Part shown: piece by piece, positions 20,194 through 28,218 of the stretch
Layout: each line of letters starts with the position of its first letter
How positions within the stretch are numbered: the first letter of the stretch is position 1
Translations under genes and position numbers: made by a program
The notes under the pieces: model-generated
Told to the model about the DNA's origin: nothing
Seen by the model: only the letters and a program-made list of their open reading frames with translations
Database searches by the model: none
NCBI GenBank assembly: GCA_963796225.1
Contig: CAWCLK010000024.1
Span: 1 to 63,607, forward strand
Length of the DNA: 63,607 nucleotides
Direction of reading: 5' to 3'
Origin: CAWCLK01 sp963796225
Lineage (GTDB): Bacteria > Actinomycetota > Nitriliruptoria > Nitriliruptorales > Nitriliruptoraceae

Positions 20194-20263
20194 TCAGCGG
20201 TCCAGGTAGTCCTCGGGGCCCCGAGGGGACCAGGTGGGTCAGCGGTCCAGGTAGTCCTCGGGG
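20194..20263. repeat. 25-bp direct repeat at the 3' end of a lipoprotein gene
   Basis: The same 25 bp, beginning TCAGCGGTCCAGGTAG, occurs at 20194-20218 and 20239-20263, 45 bp apart. The right copy encodes the last residues and stop of the lipoprotein gene and the left copy lies just outside it. A 16-bp palindrome (CCTCGGGGCCCCGAGG, 20211-20226) spans the end of the left copy. Confidence 0.7.
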
Positions 20264-20784
20264 GCTCCGAAGCTGATCCCGTCGAGCAGGGCGTCGAACT
20301 CGTCGAGGTGCTCGTCGAACCAGTCCGGCGCCTCGGTGTCGCCCTGCATGGGAACCGGCTGCTGCAGCAGGACCAGGTCGCGGGACGGGACGATCACGAT
20401 CCGCTCGCGCGTCGGGATGCCGTTGGTCGTGAAGGAGTACTGGATCACCGTCGCGGGCAGCGACCCGACGGTGGTCGTGGTGTCGCGCTCGAGGGTGGCG
20501 TCCTGCTCCTCGACGAACTGGCGCCAGTCGTCCGCGGTCGTGTCCGGCTCGACGGTGAACTGGGTGAACACGTACAGGTCGCCCCGTTCGCCCGGCGTGG
20601 TCGAGCCCATGCCGTCGCCCACGGACAGGCTGGTGTCGGTGCGGTCGAGCTCGACCCAGTCCGCGGGCAGGTTGACCGTCAGCTCGCGCCACTGCAACGT
20701 CCCACCGGGACCGACCTCGGACGAGCACGCGGGCAGCAGCAGGAGCAGGGCGGCCACCGCGACCGCCAGGAGGCGGGAGGTCAC
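20239..20784 (-). CDS. Predicted lipoprotein of unknown function
   Basis: 181 residues from GTG 20784, overlapping the upstream gene by GTGA. The lipoprotein signal SRLLAVAVAALLLLLPAC has a good lipobox (LPAC). The mature part (LTVNLPADWVELDRTDTSLS, QYSFTTNGIPTRERIVIVPS) looks like a small mixed alpha/beta fold in which a Trp-containing amphipathic start is followed by beta strands. No catalytic motif is recognised. Coupling to the kinase-like membrane protein suggests a shared envelope complex. Confidence 0.65.
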   Translation of the reverse strand: MTSRLLAVAVAALLLLLPACSSEVGPGGTLQWRELTVNLPADWVELDRTDTSLSVGDGMGSTTPGERGDLYVFTQFTVEPDTTADDWRQFVEEQDATLERDTTTTVGSLPATVIQYSFTTNGIPTRERIVIVPSRDLVLLQQPVPMQGDTEAPDWFDEHLDEFDALLDGISFGAPEDYLDR

Positions 20785-22549
20785 GCGTCGTCCCGGTCCC
20801 AGAGCTGCTGGGCGAGCTGGTGCAGGGCGGCGCTGGTCCGGGCCACCTCGAGGGCGGCCGGGTCGAGCAGCCCCGGGACGTCGGGCGACGGGGCGGCGGG
20901 CGGCGCGGGGGTGGTCACGGGCTCGGGCTCGGGTTCGGGCGCGGGGGCCGGGGCGGGGGTCACCTCCGGTTCGTCCTCGGTGTCGGTGGCGGATGCGGCA
21001 GCCGGCGTCGGGTCCCACACGGGCGTGGCGACGGGCTCGGAGGTCGACACCGGGTCGGGGGTCGGCTCCGGCTCGGGGGTCGGCTCCGGCTCGGGCTCGC
21101 GCTCGGGCGCCACGGGGGTCGGGGTGGGGCCGGGCTCGGTCGGGGCCGGTGGCGCGCCCGTCGCGCGCGGCGAACCCGTCGAGGTCCTCGAGGAACGGGG
21201 CGATCTCGGCCGTCGCGTCGGCGTCGTCCGGCTCGTCGTCGGACGACGGCTCGTCAGCAGACGGCTCGTCAGCAGGCGGTTCGTCGGCGGGCGGTTCGTC
21301 GAGGGCGGGCTCGGCGACCGCTCGGCGGCGCGGGCTCGTCGGCCACCGGCGCCCCGTAGACGGGCTCGTCGTCCCCGGGGACCTCGGTCTGGGCCTCGGT
21401 CTGGGCCTCGGGGGCGGCCGGCTCGTCCGCCACCTCGTACTCGTAGGGCGGGACGGCGTCGGGAAGGTCCTCGTCGGCGTCGGCGAGGTCCTCGGCGGGC
21501 GCGGCGGCTTCGTCGTCGACGACGGGCTCGTCGGCGCCCCGCAACGTCTCGGCCATGAGGGGCTCGTCGGCCGGCTCGTGCTCCTCGACGGCCTCGGGCT
21601 CGTAGTCGACCTCAGGCTCGTTGTCGGCTTCGGGCTCGTGCTCGGCGTCGGGCTCCTCGGCGTGCTCGTCCGCGGTGGCCGCGGCCGGGGCGGCGGACCG
21701 GGCCGGGTCGACGAGCACGAGCTCGCTGGTGACACCGGAGGCGTCGACGGCGTCGAGGCTGGCGATGAGGTCGACCCGTTCGGTGCGGTCGACCTCGACG
21801 AGCACGAGCGTGAGGTCCAGCGCCCCGGCGGCGGGCAGCACGCCGGTGTCGGCCAGCGGCGGCAGGGCCGCGACCAGCACCTCGAGGTCGGAGGGCAGGG
21901 ACTCGACCCACGCCGGGAACCCGCGCAGGGCCGCGTCGGGGTCGGAGCCCACCGCGAGCCGGGCGAGGTAGAGCTCGTGCTCGAACCGGACGACCTCGGC
22001 AAGCGTGCGCGTCCCGGCGATGACGTCGGACAGACCGGCTGCCGGCGTGCCGCCGCGCGTGAGGTCGGTCAGCAGCACCTTGCGGCCGGTGCGCGCCAGG
22101 GCCTCGGCCAGGGCGGCCGCACGCACGCCGGGGACGCCGGCCGAACGCGACGCGGGGGCGAGGGCCACCCGCACCCGGCGGTCGGTCGCGTGGCGGGCGA
22201 CGGCAGCGAGCAGCGGGCCCACGTCGTCGTGCTGGCGACCGACCCGGACGTCGATGCTGCCACCGGCCGCACGCACGTGCCGGGACCCGCGCACGACGAG
22301 GTCCGAGGCGTCCATGGCCAGGGCCACGGCCGTGGCCAGCAGCGCGGCCGCGATGCCCACGGCCGCCCCGACGATGGCGCGGGCCGGCAGGATCGACGGC
22401 GCCAGCACCGCGACGATGCCGCCGAGCAGGACGATGCCCACGGCGGTGGCGACCACGATGCGGCGCCGTGCGGCCAGCACGTCCAGGGCCTCGGCGAGCC
22501 AGTCGGGCAGCCGTGCGGTGGAGGGGGAGGAATCGGTCGACGTGTCCAT
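20781..22549 (-). CDS. Membrane protein resembling a bacterial tyrosine kinase but lacking the P-loop, frameshifted
   Basis: About 590 residues from ATG 22549. Two transmembrane helices (RIVVATAVGIVLLGGIVAVL and IVGAAVGIAAALLATAVALA) precede a domain with the layout of CpsD/BY-kinases: GRKVLLTDLTRGG in place of the Walker A-prime, GLSDVIAGTRTLAEVV, and LDLTLVLVEVDRTERVDLIA at the Walker B position. The expected GxGKT loop is replaced by ASRSAGVPGVRAA, so ATP binding is doubtful. The C-terminal ~270 residues are extremely acidic and Pro-rich (DEPPADEPPADEPSADE; EPEPEPTPEPEPTPDP). Frames change near 21325 and 21160. A scaffold for polysaccharide export is an inference. Confidence 0.6.
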
Positions 22550-22629
22550 CGGCGCGAGGCTATCGACGACCCTGCTCGAGCCCCGGGAACCCCCGCTGTC
22601 CGAGCGGTCGGGCCACCCGTCCGGTCGCG

Positions 22630-23484
22630 TCAGGACTCGAGGTCGGACGGGTTGAGGGCCTGCTGGAGCTCGCGCAGGGCGGCGGCCACGTCGCCGGCGG
22701 CGGACCGGGCCTCCTCGACGGCCGGGCAGGCCTCGGTGTCGATGGCCGTCCCCGGGGCGCGCGGGTCGCCGGCGTCGGTCGTCCCGTACGGGGCGTCGTG
22801 CAGCTCCTCGCGGCGATCGTCGAACGCGTTCCCGTCGTACTGCGCCACGAGCTCGCGCAGCTCGCGGGTGGTCTCGGCGACGAACTCGGCGGCGTCCACG
22901 GCCTCCTCGACCGGGCCCGGGCAGGCCTGGGACGGGGCGCGTCCGGTCAGCCCGTCGGCCTGGGCCGCCAGCTCGTCGAACCGGGCCAGCAGCTGCGAGC
23001 GCGACCCGGGTTCGTCCCAGGCCGTGACGATCTCGTCGAGCGCCTCGGCCACGGCGATCGCCTCGTCGGCGGCCGCGGCGACCTCCTCGGCGGCCCGGTC
23101 GAGCTGATCGGCGCCGGCCGAGGCGTCCTCCAGCGCGCCCGCGGCCGCCTGCACGTCCGAGGTCTGGGTGTCGAGCTCGAGGTCGCCCACCGCCGTGCGG
23201 GCGGCGACCAGGTCCTCGTCGGCTGCCCGCACCGCTGCCACGGCGGGCTCCGCGGGGTCCTGCACCAGCGTGTCGAGCCGGGCCGCGACCTCGGCGGCGG
23301 CGGTCCCGAGGGCCTGGGCGGGTTCGACGACGAGCTCGCGGGCGCTCCGCACGGCCTCGATGCGTCCCGCCTCCGTCGACGGGCCGGCGGACGGATCGCC
23401 GGAGGTGCAGGCGCCGAGCAGCACCGACAGGACCGTGGCGAGGGCCACGATCGGAACGGGGCGACGGCGGGACGGGGCGGACAT
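22630..23484 (-). CDS. Helical predicted lipoprotein
   Basis: 284 residues. The lipoprotein signal RRRPVPIVALATVLSVLLGAC carries a lipobox (LLGAC). The mature protein is Ala/Glu/Asp-rich and almost wholly helical (EEVAAAADEAIAVAEALDEI, TTRELRELVAQYDGNAFDD), with two Cys in similar contexts (PSQACPGPVEEAVDAA and TEACPAVEEARSAAGD). The two Cys segments suggest a duplicated helical hairpin closed by a disulfide. Function is unknown. Confidence 0.65.
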   Translation of the reverse strand: MSAPSRRRPVPIVALATVLSVLLGACTSGDPSAGPSTEAGRIEAVRSARELVVEPAQALGTAAAEVAARLDTLVQDPAEPAVAAVRAADEDLVAARTAVGDLELDTQTSDVQAAAGALEDASAGADQLDRAAEEVAAAADEAIAVAEALDEIVTAWDEPGSRSQLLARFDELAAQADGLTGRAPSQACPGPVEEAVDAAEFVAETTRELRELVAQYDGNAFDDRREELHDAPYGTTDAGDPRAPGTAIDTEACPAVEEARSAAGDVAAALRELQQALNPSDLES

Positions 23485-23533
23485 GGCGTGCGAGCCTACG
23501 CGGGGCCCCGCCGTAGCCTTGCCGCCGCCGACC

Positions 23534-24443
23534 ATGGAAAGGCCGCCTCACGGTCCCGCGTGCCGCAGCCTCGCCCCGCGTGCCCCGGCCGTCGGGACGT
23601 CGGGACTGCGTCGCGGCGGGGCGCTGCTGGGGTTGGTCCTGCTGGCGACGGGGCTGCTGGGCCCGGCCGCGGTGGGCCGAGCGGATGCGCTCCCGCTGCC
23701 CCCGCTGGTGGTGGAAGGGGCCCCGCAGGACGGGCAGGTGCGCCTGTCCCCCGCCACGCAGGCCGTGGACGGCAGGCAGGCCACCTGGGTGCTGGCCAAC
23801 GGCGGGGACGGGACGCTGACCTTCGCCCTGGAGGTCCACGACGTGACCGCCGACGGGGACGGGGCGGACATCGGCGAGGTCGCCGACCTGCCCCTGGGCG
23901 CGGACGAGGTGACGCTGGCCCCCGGCGAGGCCGCGCGGATCCCCCTCGCCCTGCCGGCCGAGACCGCGCCCCGTGCGCTGGCCCTGGTCGCCACCACCGT
24001 CGACGCCGAGCCCCCCACCACGCTGTCCGGGATCGCCCTGGTCGGCGGTGGCGGGGCGGTCACCCCGTCGGTGACGGCCGCGAGCGCCGCCGACGGGACC
24101 TTCACCGTGCACCTCGACGCCGACGGGCCGACGCTGGTGGACGTGGCCCTGCGCGCCACCGCCTGGCCCGGGATCGTGCACGCCGACGCGCAGGTCGACG
24201 GGGTCTACGTGCCGGCCGGTGGCCGTGACCTGGAGGTGGCGCTCGACGGGGCGGTGGCGGGGCGGGTCACGGTCGACGTCGCCGTCGGCGGTCGAGACCC
24301 CGACCCGCGCCAGCCGCACCGTCTGGTGGTGGCCGCCGATCGCGCTGGTGACCCTGGTCGTCGTGCTGCTCGTCGTGGCCGCAGCGGCGGCGTGGCTGGT
24401 CACGCGGCGACGCCGGGGGCGGGGCGTGGTCACGGGGCGGTGA
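23534..24443 (+). CDS. Secreted protein with C-terminal membrane anchor, frameshifted
   Basis: About 303 residues. A signal sequence (GALLGLVLLATGLLGPAAVG) precedes a beta-rich outside part (ATWVLANGGDGTLTFALEVH, VTLAPGEAARIPLALPAET) like the Ig-like domains of DUF916/WxL-interacting proteins. A frame change near 24293 leads to a transmembrane helix (IALVTLVVVLLVVAAAAAWL) with an Arg-rich tail ending at 24443. The layout is typical of a wall-spanning surface protein. It overlaps the convergent neighbour by 14 bp. Confidence 0.6.
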
Positions 24444-25228
24444 GTCGCTGCGCCGTCGGCGTCGCGCGGACCGCGGCGGCATGGGGCGGGGGCGGGACGA
24501 TCGCGGCCCAGTGCCGTCGCGCCCGGTCGAGGCCGTCGGGCGCCCCGTGGTCGGCCCGCGCGAGCTGCACCGCCCAGGCCAGCACCGGGGGCGCCTCGGC
24601 CGCGGCGAGGTCGAGCAGGCGCAGGTCGTGGGCCACCAGCCCGCCGAACAGCAGGGCCTTGGCGCGGTGGAAGCTGGACCCGTGTGCGAGGTCGGCCGGC
24701 AGCGCGACGGTGCCCTCCGGCCGTGAGGTGCGGCAGCCCGACGGCGGACGGCTCGGTCCCGGTCACCCACGCCACCTCCACCGACACCCACGTGAGCCGC
24801 AGCCGCTGACGTGCGGCGCGGGGCGAGTCGGCCAGGTCGGCGACGGCCTCGCGCGCCGCATCGAGACGCCGGACCGCCCCGTCGACGTCGCCCCGCCCCA
24901 CCGCGTCCGCCACCAACGAGACGCGCAGCATCGCCCGGTCGACCGGGTCCTCGGCCGCGGCAAGCGCCGGCCACTCGAGCCGCTCGGCCTCCTCGTGCAG
25001 GCCGAGCTCGCGCAGCACGCGACCGCGTTCGGCGGCGAGCCACGGCTGCACCCCCCGCGCCTTCACCCGATCCCAGAACTGCCAGGCGAGGTCGCCCCGC
25101 CCCAGCCGCGACCACACCATCCCCAGCCAGACGGGGCGGGCCGAGGCGTGCCGTGCCGGCCGGGCCAGGTCGACCTCCGGCGGCAGCAACCGCGCGAGGT
25201 CGTCCGGCGACGGGGCGGGAAGGCTCAT
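24430..25228 (-). CDS. TPR-like helical protein, frameshifted
   Basis: About 265 residues from ATG 25228, whose ATGA overlaps the stop of the glycosyltransferase gene. It consists of repeated helix pairs (LGMVWSRLGRGDLAWQFWD, LRELGLHEEAERLEWPAL, AVGRGDVDGAVRRLDAA) suggestive of tetratricopeptide-like repeats. A frame change near 24720 joins HLTA to the second part (VAHDLRLLDLAAAEAPPVLA), which ends at 24430. No enzyme motif is seen. Coupling suggests it works with the membrane glycosyltransferase. Confidence 0.5.
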
Positions 25229-26721
25229 CGGCGCAGCCACACGTCGAGGCGGTCGACGCGGCACGTACCGCCAGGTCCGGTCCTCGAGTCGCTCCCGCAG
25301 GGCCGGTTGCGGGTCGCAGGTCGGTCATCTTGGGGTCGAACACGACCGCGTCGGCCTCGCGCGAGGCGGTCGACCACCATCGAGGTCGTCGGCGTAGGCG
25401 GTCAGCAGCACCGGGAAGCCCCTGACGAGCACGGCGGCGTCCGCGCCAGCGGCGTCGACGACGAGCTGGGCGGCGACCGGGTAGTCGGCCGGCTCACGCG
25501 TCACCACGAAGGCGACCGACCGGACGCCGGTCGGCGCGAGCACCAGGGCGGCCACGATCACCAGCCGCGACGGCTCCAGCGGCGTCCACCGCGCGCGGAC
25601 CAGTCGCGGCCAGTCCCAGAACGTTGCCAGCGACGACGAGGACCGGCAGCCAGAGCAGGCGGTAGTGCGGCAACAGCACCGGCGAGAGGGCGAAGCCCAC
25701 GACCGGGACGCACGAGCGCGAGCCCGACGAGCGTGCGCCGCGACGGCCGAGCCCGGGGCCAGCCGCGAGACCGCATCGTCGGCCGCCGACCCACGACGCC
25801 AGCGGTCATCGCCGAGGCCCTCGTCACGCCACGCGTACCAGGCCTGCGCCCACCACGGCGCCGAACGCGTAGGCCCGCCCCGGCGACGACGACGGCATGA
25901 CCGTTCGCGGCGTGTCCTCCCTGGAAGTCGACCATGAACCGCACGGCCTCGGGGGCGGCCCCGCCGAGGGGCGCGTAGGTCAGCGCAAAGGCCACGAGTG
26001 CCGACAGGATTCCCACCACGAGTCGACGCCGTCGGGGTCCGCCATGACCAGGTTCGGGGTGCTCGCAGCCACGGCACCACCGCCACCGACTGGCAGCACC
26101 AGCGGCTCCGGACAGCTTGGCCCCGGCGGCAAGGCCGACCAGCGCACCAGCCGAGCAGGCCCCACCGCCAGCGGTCGTCACGATGCCAGGTCAGGGCGAC
26201 GACGACCGCCCACATCGCCAGCGCCGTCGCGACGGGGTCGAGGATCGCGTACCGGTCGATGCGATCGAACCCGCCGAAGGCCAGTTCCTCCGACCGCAGG
26301 GCATGGGGCAGGACCAGCCAGAGTGCCGCGCCGACGAGCCCCCACCACCGCCCCGCGACGCTGCCGCACGAGCACGAACACGGCCGCCGGCGATGGCGAA
26401 CCCCGCCAGGACCGCGACGAGGCGCCCGCCGAGCACCGGGTCCCCGACGACCCGGTCCGCAAGGCCGAACAGCAGCTTGGCCAGCGGTGGGTGCTCGCGG
26501 TTGAGGCTGCTGTCCCCCTCCAGCAGCGCCCGTCCCGCCCGGAGGTAGATGGGTTCGTCGACCAGCAGGGTCCCCGTGGTCAGGGTGGGCAGGTAGGCCA
26601 GCGCCCCGAGGACCATCACGCCGAGCACCGCGAGCGGGTAACGGCGATCTCGGCGATGGGCGAGGCCGGCGTCCGCCCCGGCGGTCGCCCCTCCAGCTCG
26701 CGGCGCGGTCCCTACGTCCAC
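25225..26721 (-). CDS. GT39/ArnT-type membrane glycosyltransferase, heavily frameshifted
   Basis: About 500 residues read across at least six frame changes. The N-terminal part (YPLAVLGVMVLGALAYLP, then TLLVDEPIYLRAGRALLEGD and NREHPPLAKLLFGLAD) matches the first luminal loop of PMT/ArnT enzymes, including the DEP motif and the HPPL segment. Later hydrophobic stretches include WWGLVGAALWLVLPHALR, ILDPVATALAMWAVVVALTW and VGILSALVAFALTYAPLGG. The last frame reads RVDRLDVWLRR and ends at 25225. Such enzymes move a sugar from polyprenyl phosphate to protein or lipid outside the membrane. S-layer protein glycosylation is plausible (inference). Confidence 0.62.
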
Positions 26722-26761
26722 CCCACCAGCCTACGGCGCCCCGCGGCCACGCCCTCACGAC

Positions 26762-26824
26762 CGTCCCCCGGCGCAAGGTGGGCACGGCACCTCCGCTGCC
26801 AGCGGGGGTGCGGTGCCCAGTTCG
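26762..26824 (-). repeat. Palindromic repeat, copy A (inverted)
   Basis: On the minus strand it begins CTGGGCACCGCACCCCCGCT and folds into a ~19-bp stem with two mismatches closed by TGGGCAC (26779-26785 in reverse) and GTGCCCA. The flank GCGCCGGGGG matches the tails of the other copies. It lies between the glycosyltransferase start and the AbiEi-DUF559 gene. Confidence 0.6.
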
Positions 26825-26846
26825 CCCGGCGGCGCGGCCCGGCTCC

Positions 26847-26905
26847 TTCTGGGCACCGTGAGGCGGGTTCCAGCTGGGCCGAGGTGCCCACTTCCGCGGC
26901 CGGGG
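26847..26905 (+). repeat. Palindromic repeat, copy B
   Basis: Begins TTCTGGGCACCG and ends GGTGCCCACTTCCGCGGCC; about 60 bp. The outer stem is GGGCACC/GGTGCCC. The tail is nearly identical to that of copy D. It lies 36 bp past the stop of the AbiEi-DUF559 gene. Confidence 0.65.
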
Positions 26906-26940
26906 CGAGTAGCGGGGCACGGGCACGGGCGCGGGCGGTG

Positions 26941-27876
26941 TCAGGCGGCGGGGCGAGCCGGGGCGGCCGAGGTGTCGGCGAGCTCGAGCGCGCGCTCGAT
27001 GTCTGCGAGGACCGTGGGCCGCTCGTACGTCCAGCGCGACCAGGTGATCCAGACGGGGTGCCAGTGGCGCACGACCTGGGTCCAGCGGACCCGATCGGTC
27101 TCGAAGTCGTCGGGGCCCGTGTGGAAGGCGCGACCGTCACACTCCCCGTACACCCAGTGGTCGGGGAAGGCCACGTCGAGGTGCACGACCACCCCGTCCT
27201 CGCACCGGTACGGGAAGGGCTCGGGGTGGACCGGGTAGCCGAGCCGTGTCAGGTCCCGGCGGACCTCGTGCTCCCATCCGGAATCGGATCGCAGCGCCCC
27301 GAGGTCCTCGAGCACTCGGTCGATCGTCGCCAGGCCGGGGAACCCACGCCCGAAGCCCTCCCGCACCTCCGCCAGCCGTGCACGTGCCAGCGCCTTTCGG
27401 CGTTCGCCGTCGAGGACCAGGGACGTGAGCCGGCGCGGGTGCTCGCCGCCGGCCGCGAGGTCGAGGACCGCCCGCTCCCCTGTCGTCGTCGGGATGCCGT
27501 CGACCTCTGTGAGGTGCGCGTCGGGCAGGCGCCGGCTGCGGTGCTGGTCCACCTCGCGCCCCACCACGCCCCGCCGCCGGTGGGTCACCACGAGCTCGGG
27601 GCGCACCGGCGCGATGTCGATCACGCCGTGCAGCCACAACGCGGACTTTCGCGCCGCGTACCCGTCCACCGCGAGGCACGCGGCGGCCAGGCGCGCCCGT
27701 GCATCGTCCCGCGCCCCGGGCAGCAGGTAGACGCCGGGGTGCAGGCGCACCCATCCCTCACGAGCTGCCCGCGCCATCACGGTGTCCCGACGCAGTCCGA
27801 CGACGTCCGCGTCGGCGAGCGCCACGACGCCGAAGCGCCCCGCGGCGATCAGGAACAGCTTTCCCCAGGCATCCAT
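26941..27876 (-). CDS. AbiEi-like N-domain fused to DUF559 (PD-(D/E)xK-type) domain
   Basis: 311 residues from ATG 27876. The N-terminal ~70 residues look like the AbiEi winged helix (VVALADADVVGLRRDTVMAR, LHPGVYLLPGA). The middle is the AbiEi core (SALWLHGVIDIAPVRPELVV, GERAVLDLAAGG). The C-terminal ~110 residues form a Vsr/DUF559-like endonuclease fold: VVVHLDVAFPDHWVYGECDG, where Asp and Glu-x-Asp occupy the usual positions, then FHTGPDDFETDRVRWTQVV. This fusion is common in actinobacteria without an AbiEii partner. No toxin gene adjoins it. It is bracketed by palindromic repeats. Confidence 0.78.
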   Translation of the reverse strand: MDAWGKLFLIAAGRFGVVALADADVVGLRRDTVMARAAREGWVRLHPGVYLLPGARDDARARLAAACLAVDGYAARKSALWLHGVIDIAPVRPELVVTHRRRGVVGREVDQHRSRRLPDAHLTEVDGIPTTTGERAVLDLAAGGEHPRRLTSLVLDGERRKALARARLAEVREGFGRGFPGLATIDRVLEDLGALRSDSGWEHEVRRDLTRLGYPVHPEPFPYRCEDGVVVHLDVAFPDHWVYGECDGRAFHTGPDDFETDRVRWTQVVRHWHPVWITWSRWTYERPTVLADIERALELADTSAAPARPAA

Positions 27877-27939
27877 GGCCCCAGCGTGCCCGCCCCGCCC
27901 CGCACCCCGACCCCTCGGATCCCAACCTGTGGAGAGCCG

Positions 27940-28000
27940 TTCTGGGCACCGCAACCCCCGCGATCCAGGGGGCTGGCGTGCCCACCTCACGCGGCCGGGG
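27940..28000 (+). repeat. Palindromic repeat, copy C
   Basis: Begins TTCTGGGCACCGCAACCCCC and ends GTGCCCACCTCACGCGGCC plus GGGG. It is 61 bp, immediately followed by copy D, with the start of the AbiEi-DUF559 gene 64 bp away. Confidence 0.72.
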
Positions 28001-28062
28001 TTCTGGGCACCGCAACCCCCGCGATCCGGGGGGCCACGGTGCCCACTTCGCTCGGCCGGGGG
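28001..28062 (+). repeat. Palindromic repeat, copy D
   Basis: A tandem partner of copy C: the first 27 bases are identical to those of C, and it ends GGTGCCCACTTCGCTCGGCC plus GGGG. The inner stem CCCCCGCGATCCGGGGGG replaces that of C. Confidence 0.72.
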
Positions 28063-28165
28063 GCGGGGCGCCGGGCCTGGGGGCCGGGGCGCCCCGCACC
28101 ACCGCCCCGCCCCGCGCCCGGCCACCGCCCCGCCCCGCGACGGGGCGAGGCCCCCGCGACGCGGC

Positions 28166-28193
28166 GAGGCCCCCGCGAACTCGCGGGGGCCTC
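28166..28193 (-). terminator. Terminator of groEL
   Basis: A perfect 13-bp stem, GAGGCCCCCGCGA (28166-28178) with its complement (28181-28193), 25 bp past the groEL stop. A second copy of the left arm sits at 28147-28159. No T run follows. The 342 bp from 27877 to 28218 otherwise hold repeats C and D and no gene. Confidence 0.75.
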
Positions 28194-28218
28194 GGCCGTG
28201 GTGCGTGGGTGGAGCGGC

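Noticed and set aside
20211..20226. 16-bp palindrome CCTCGGGGCCCCGAGG as a terminator
   Set aside because: It has no loop and no T run and is produced by the adjoining duplication, so a terminator call is not supported.
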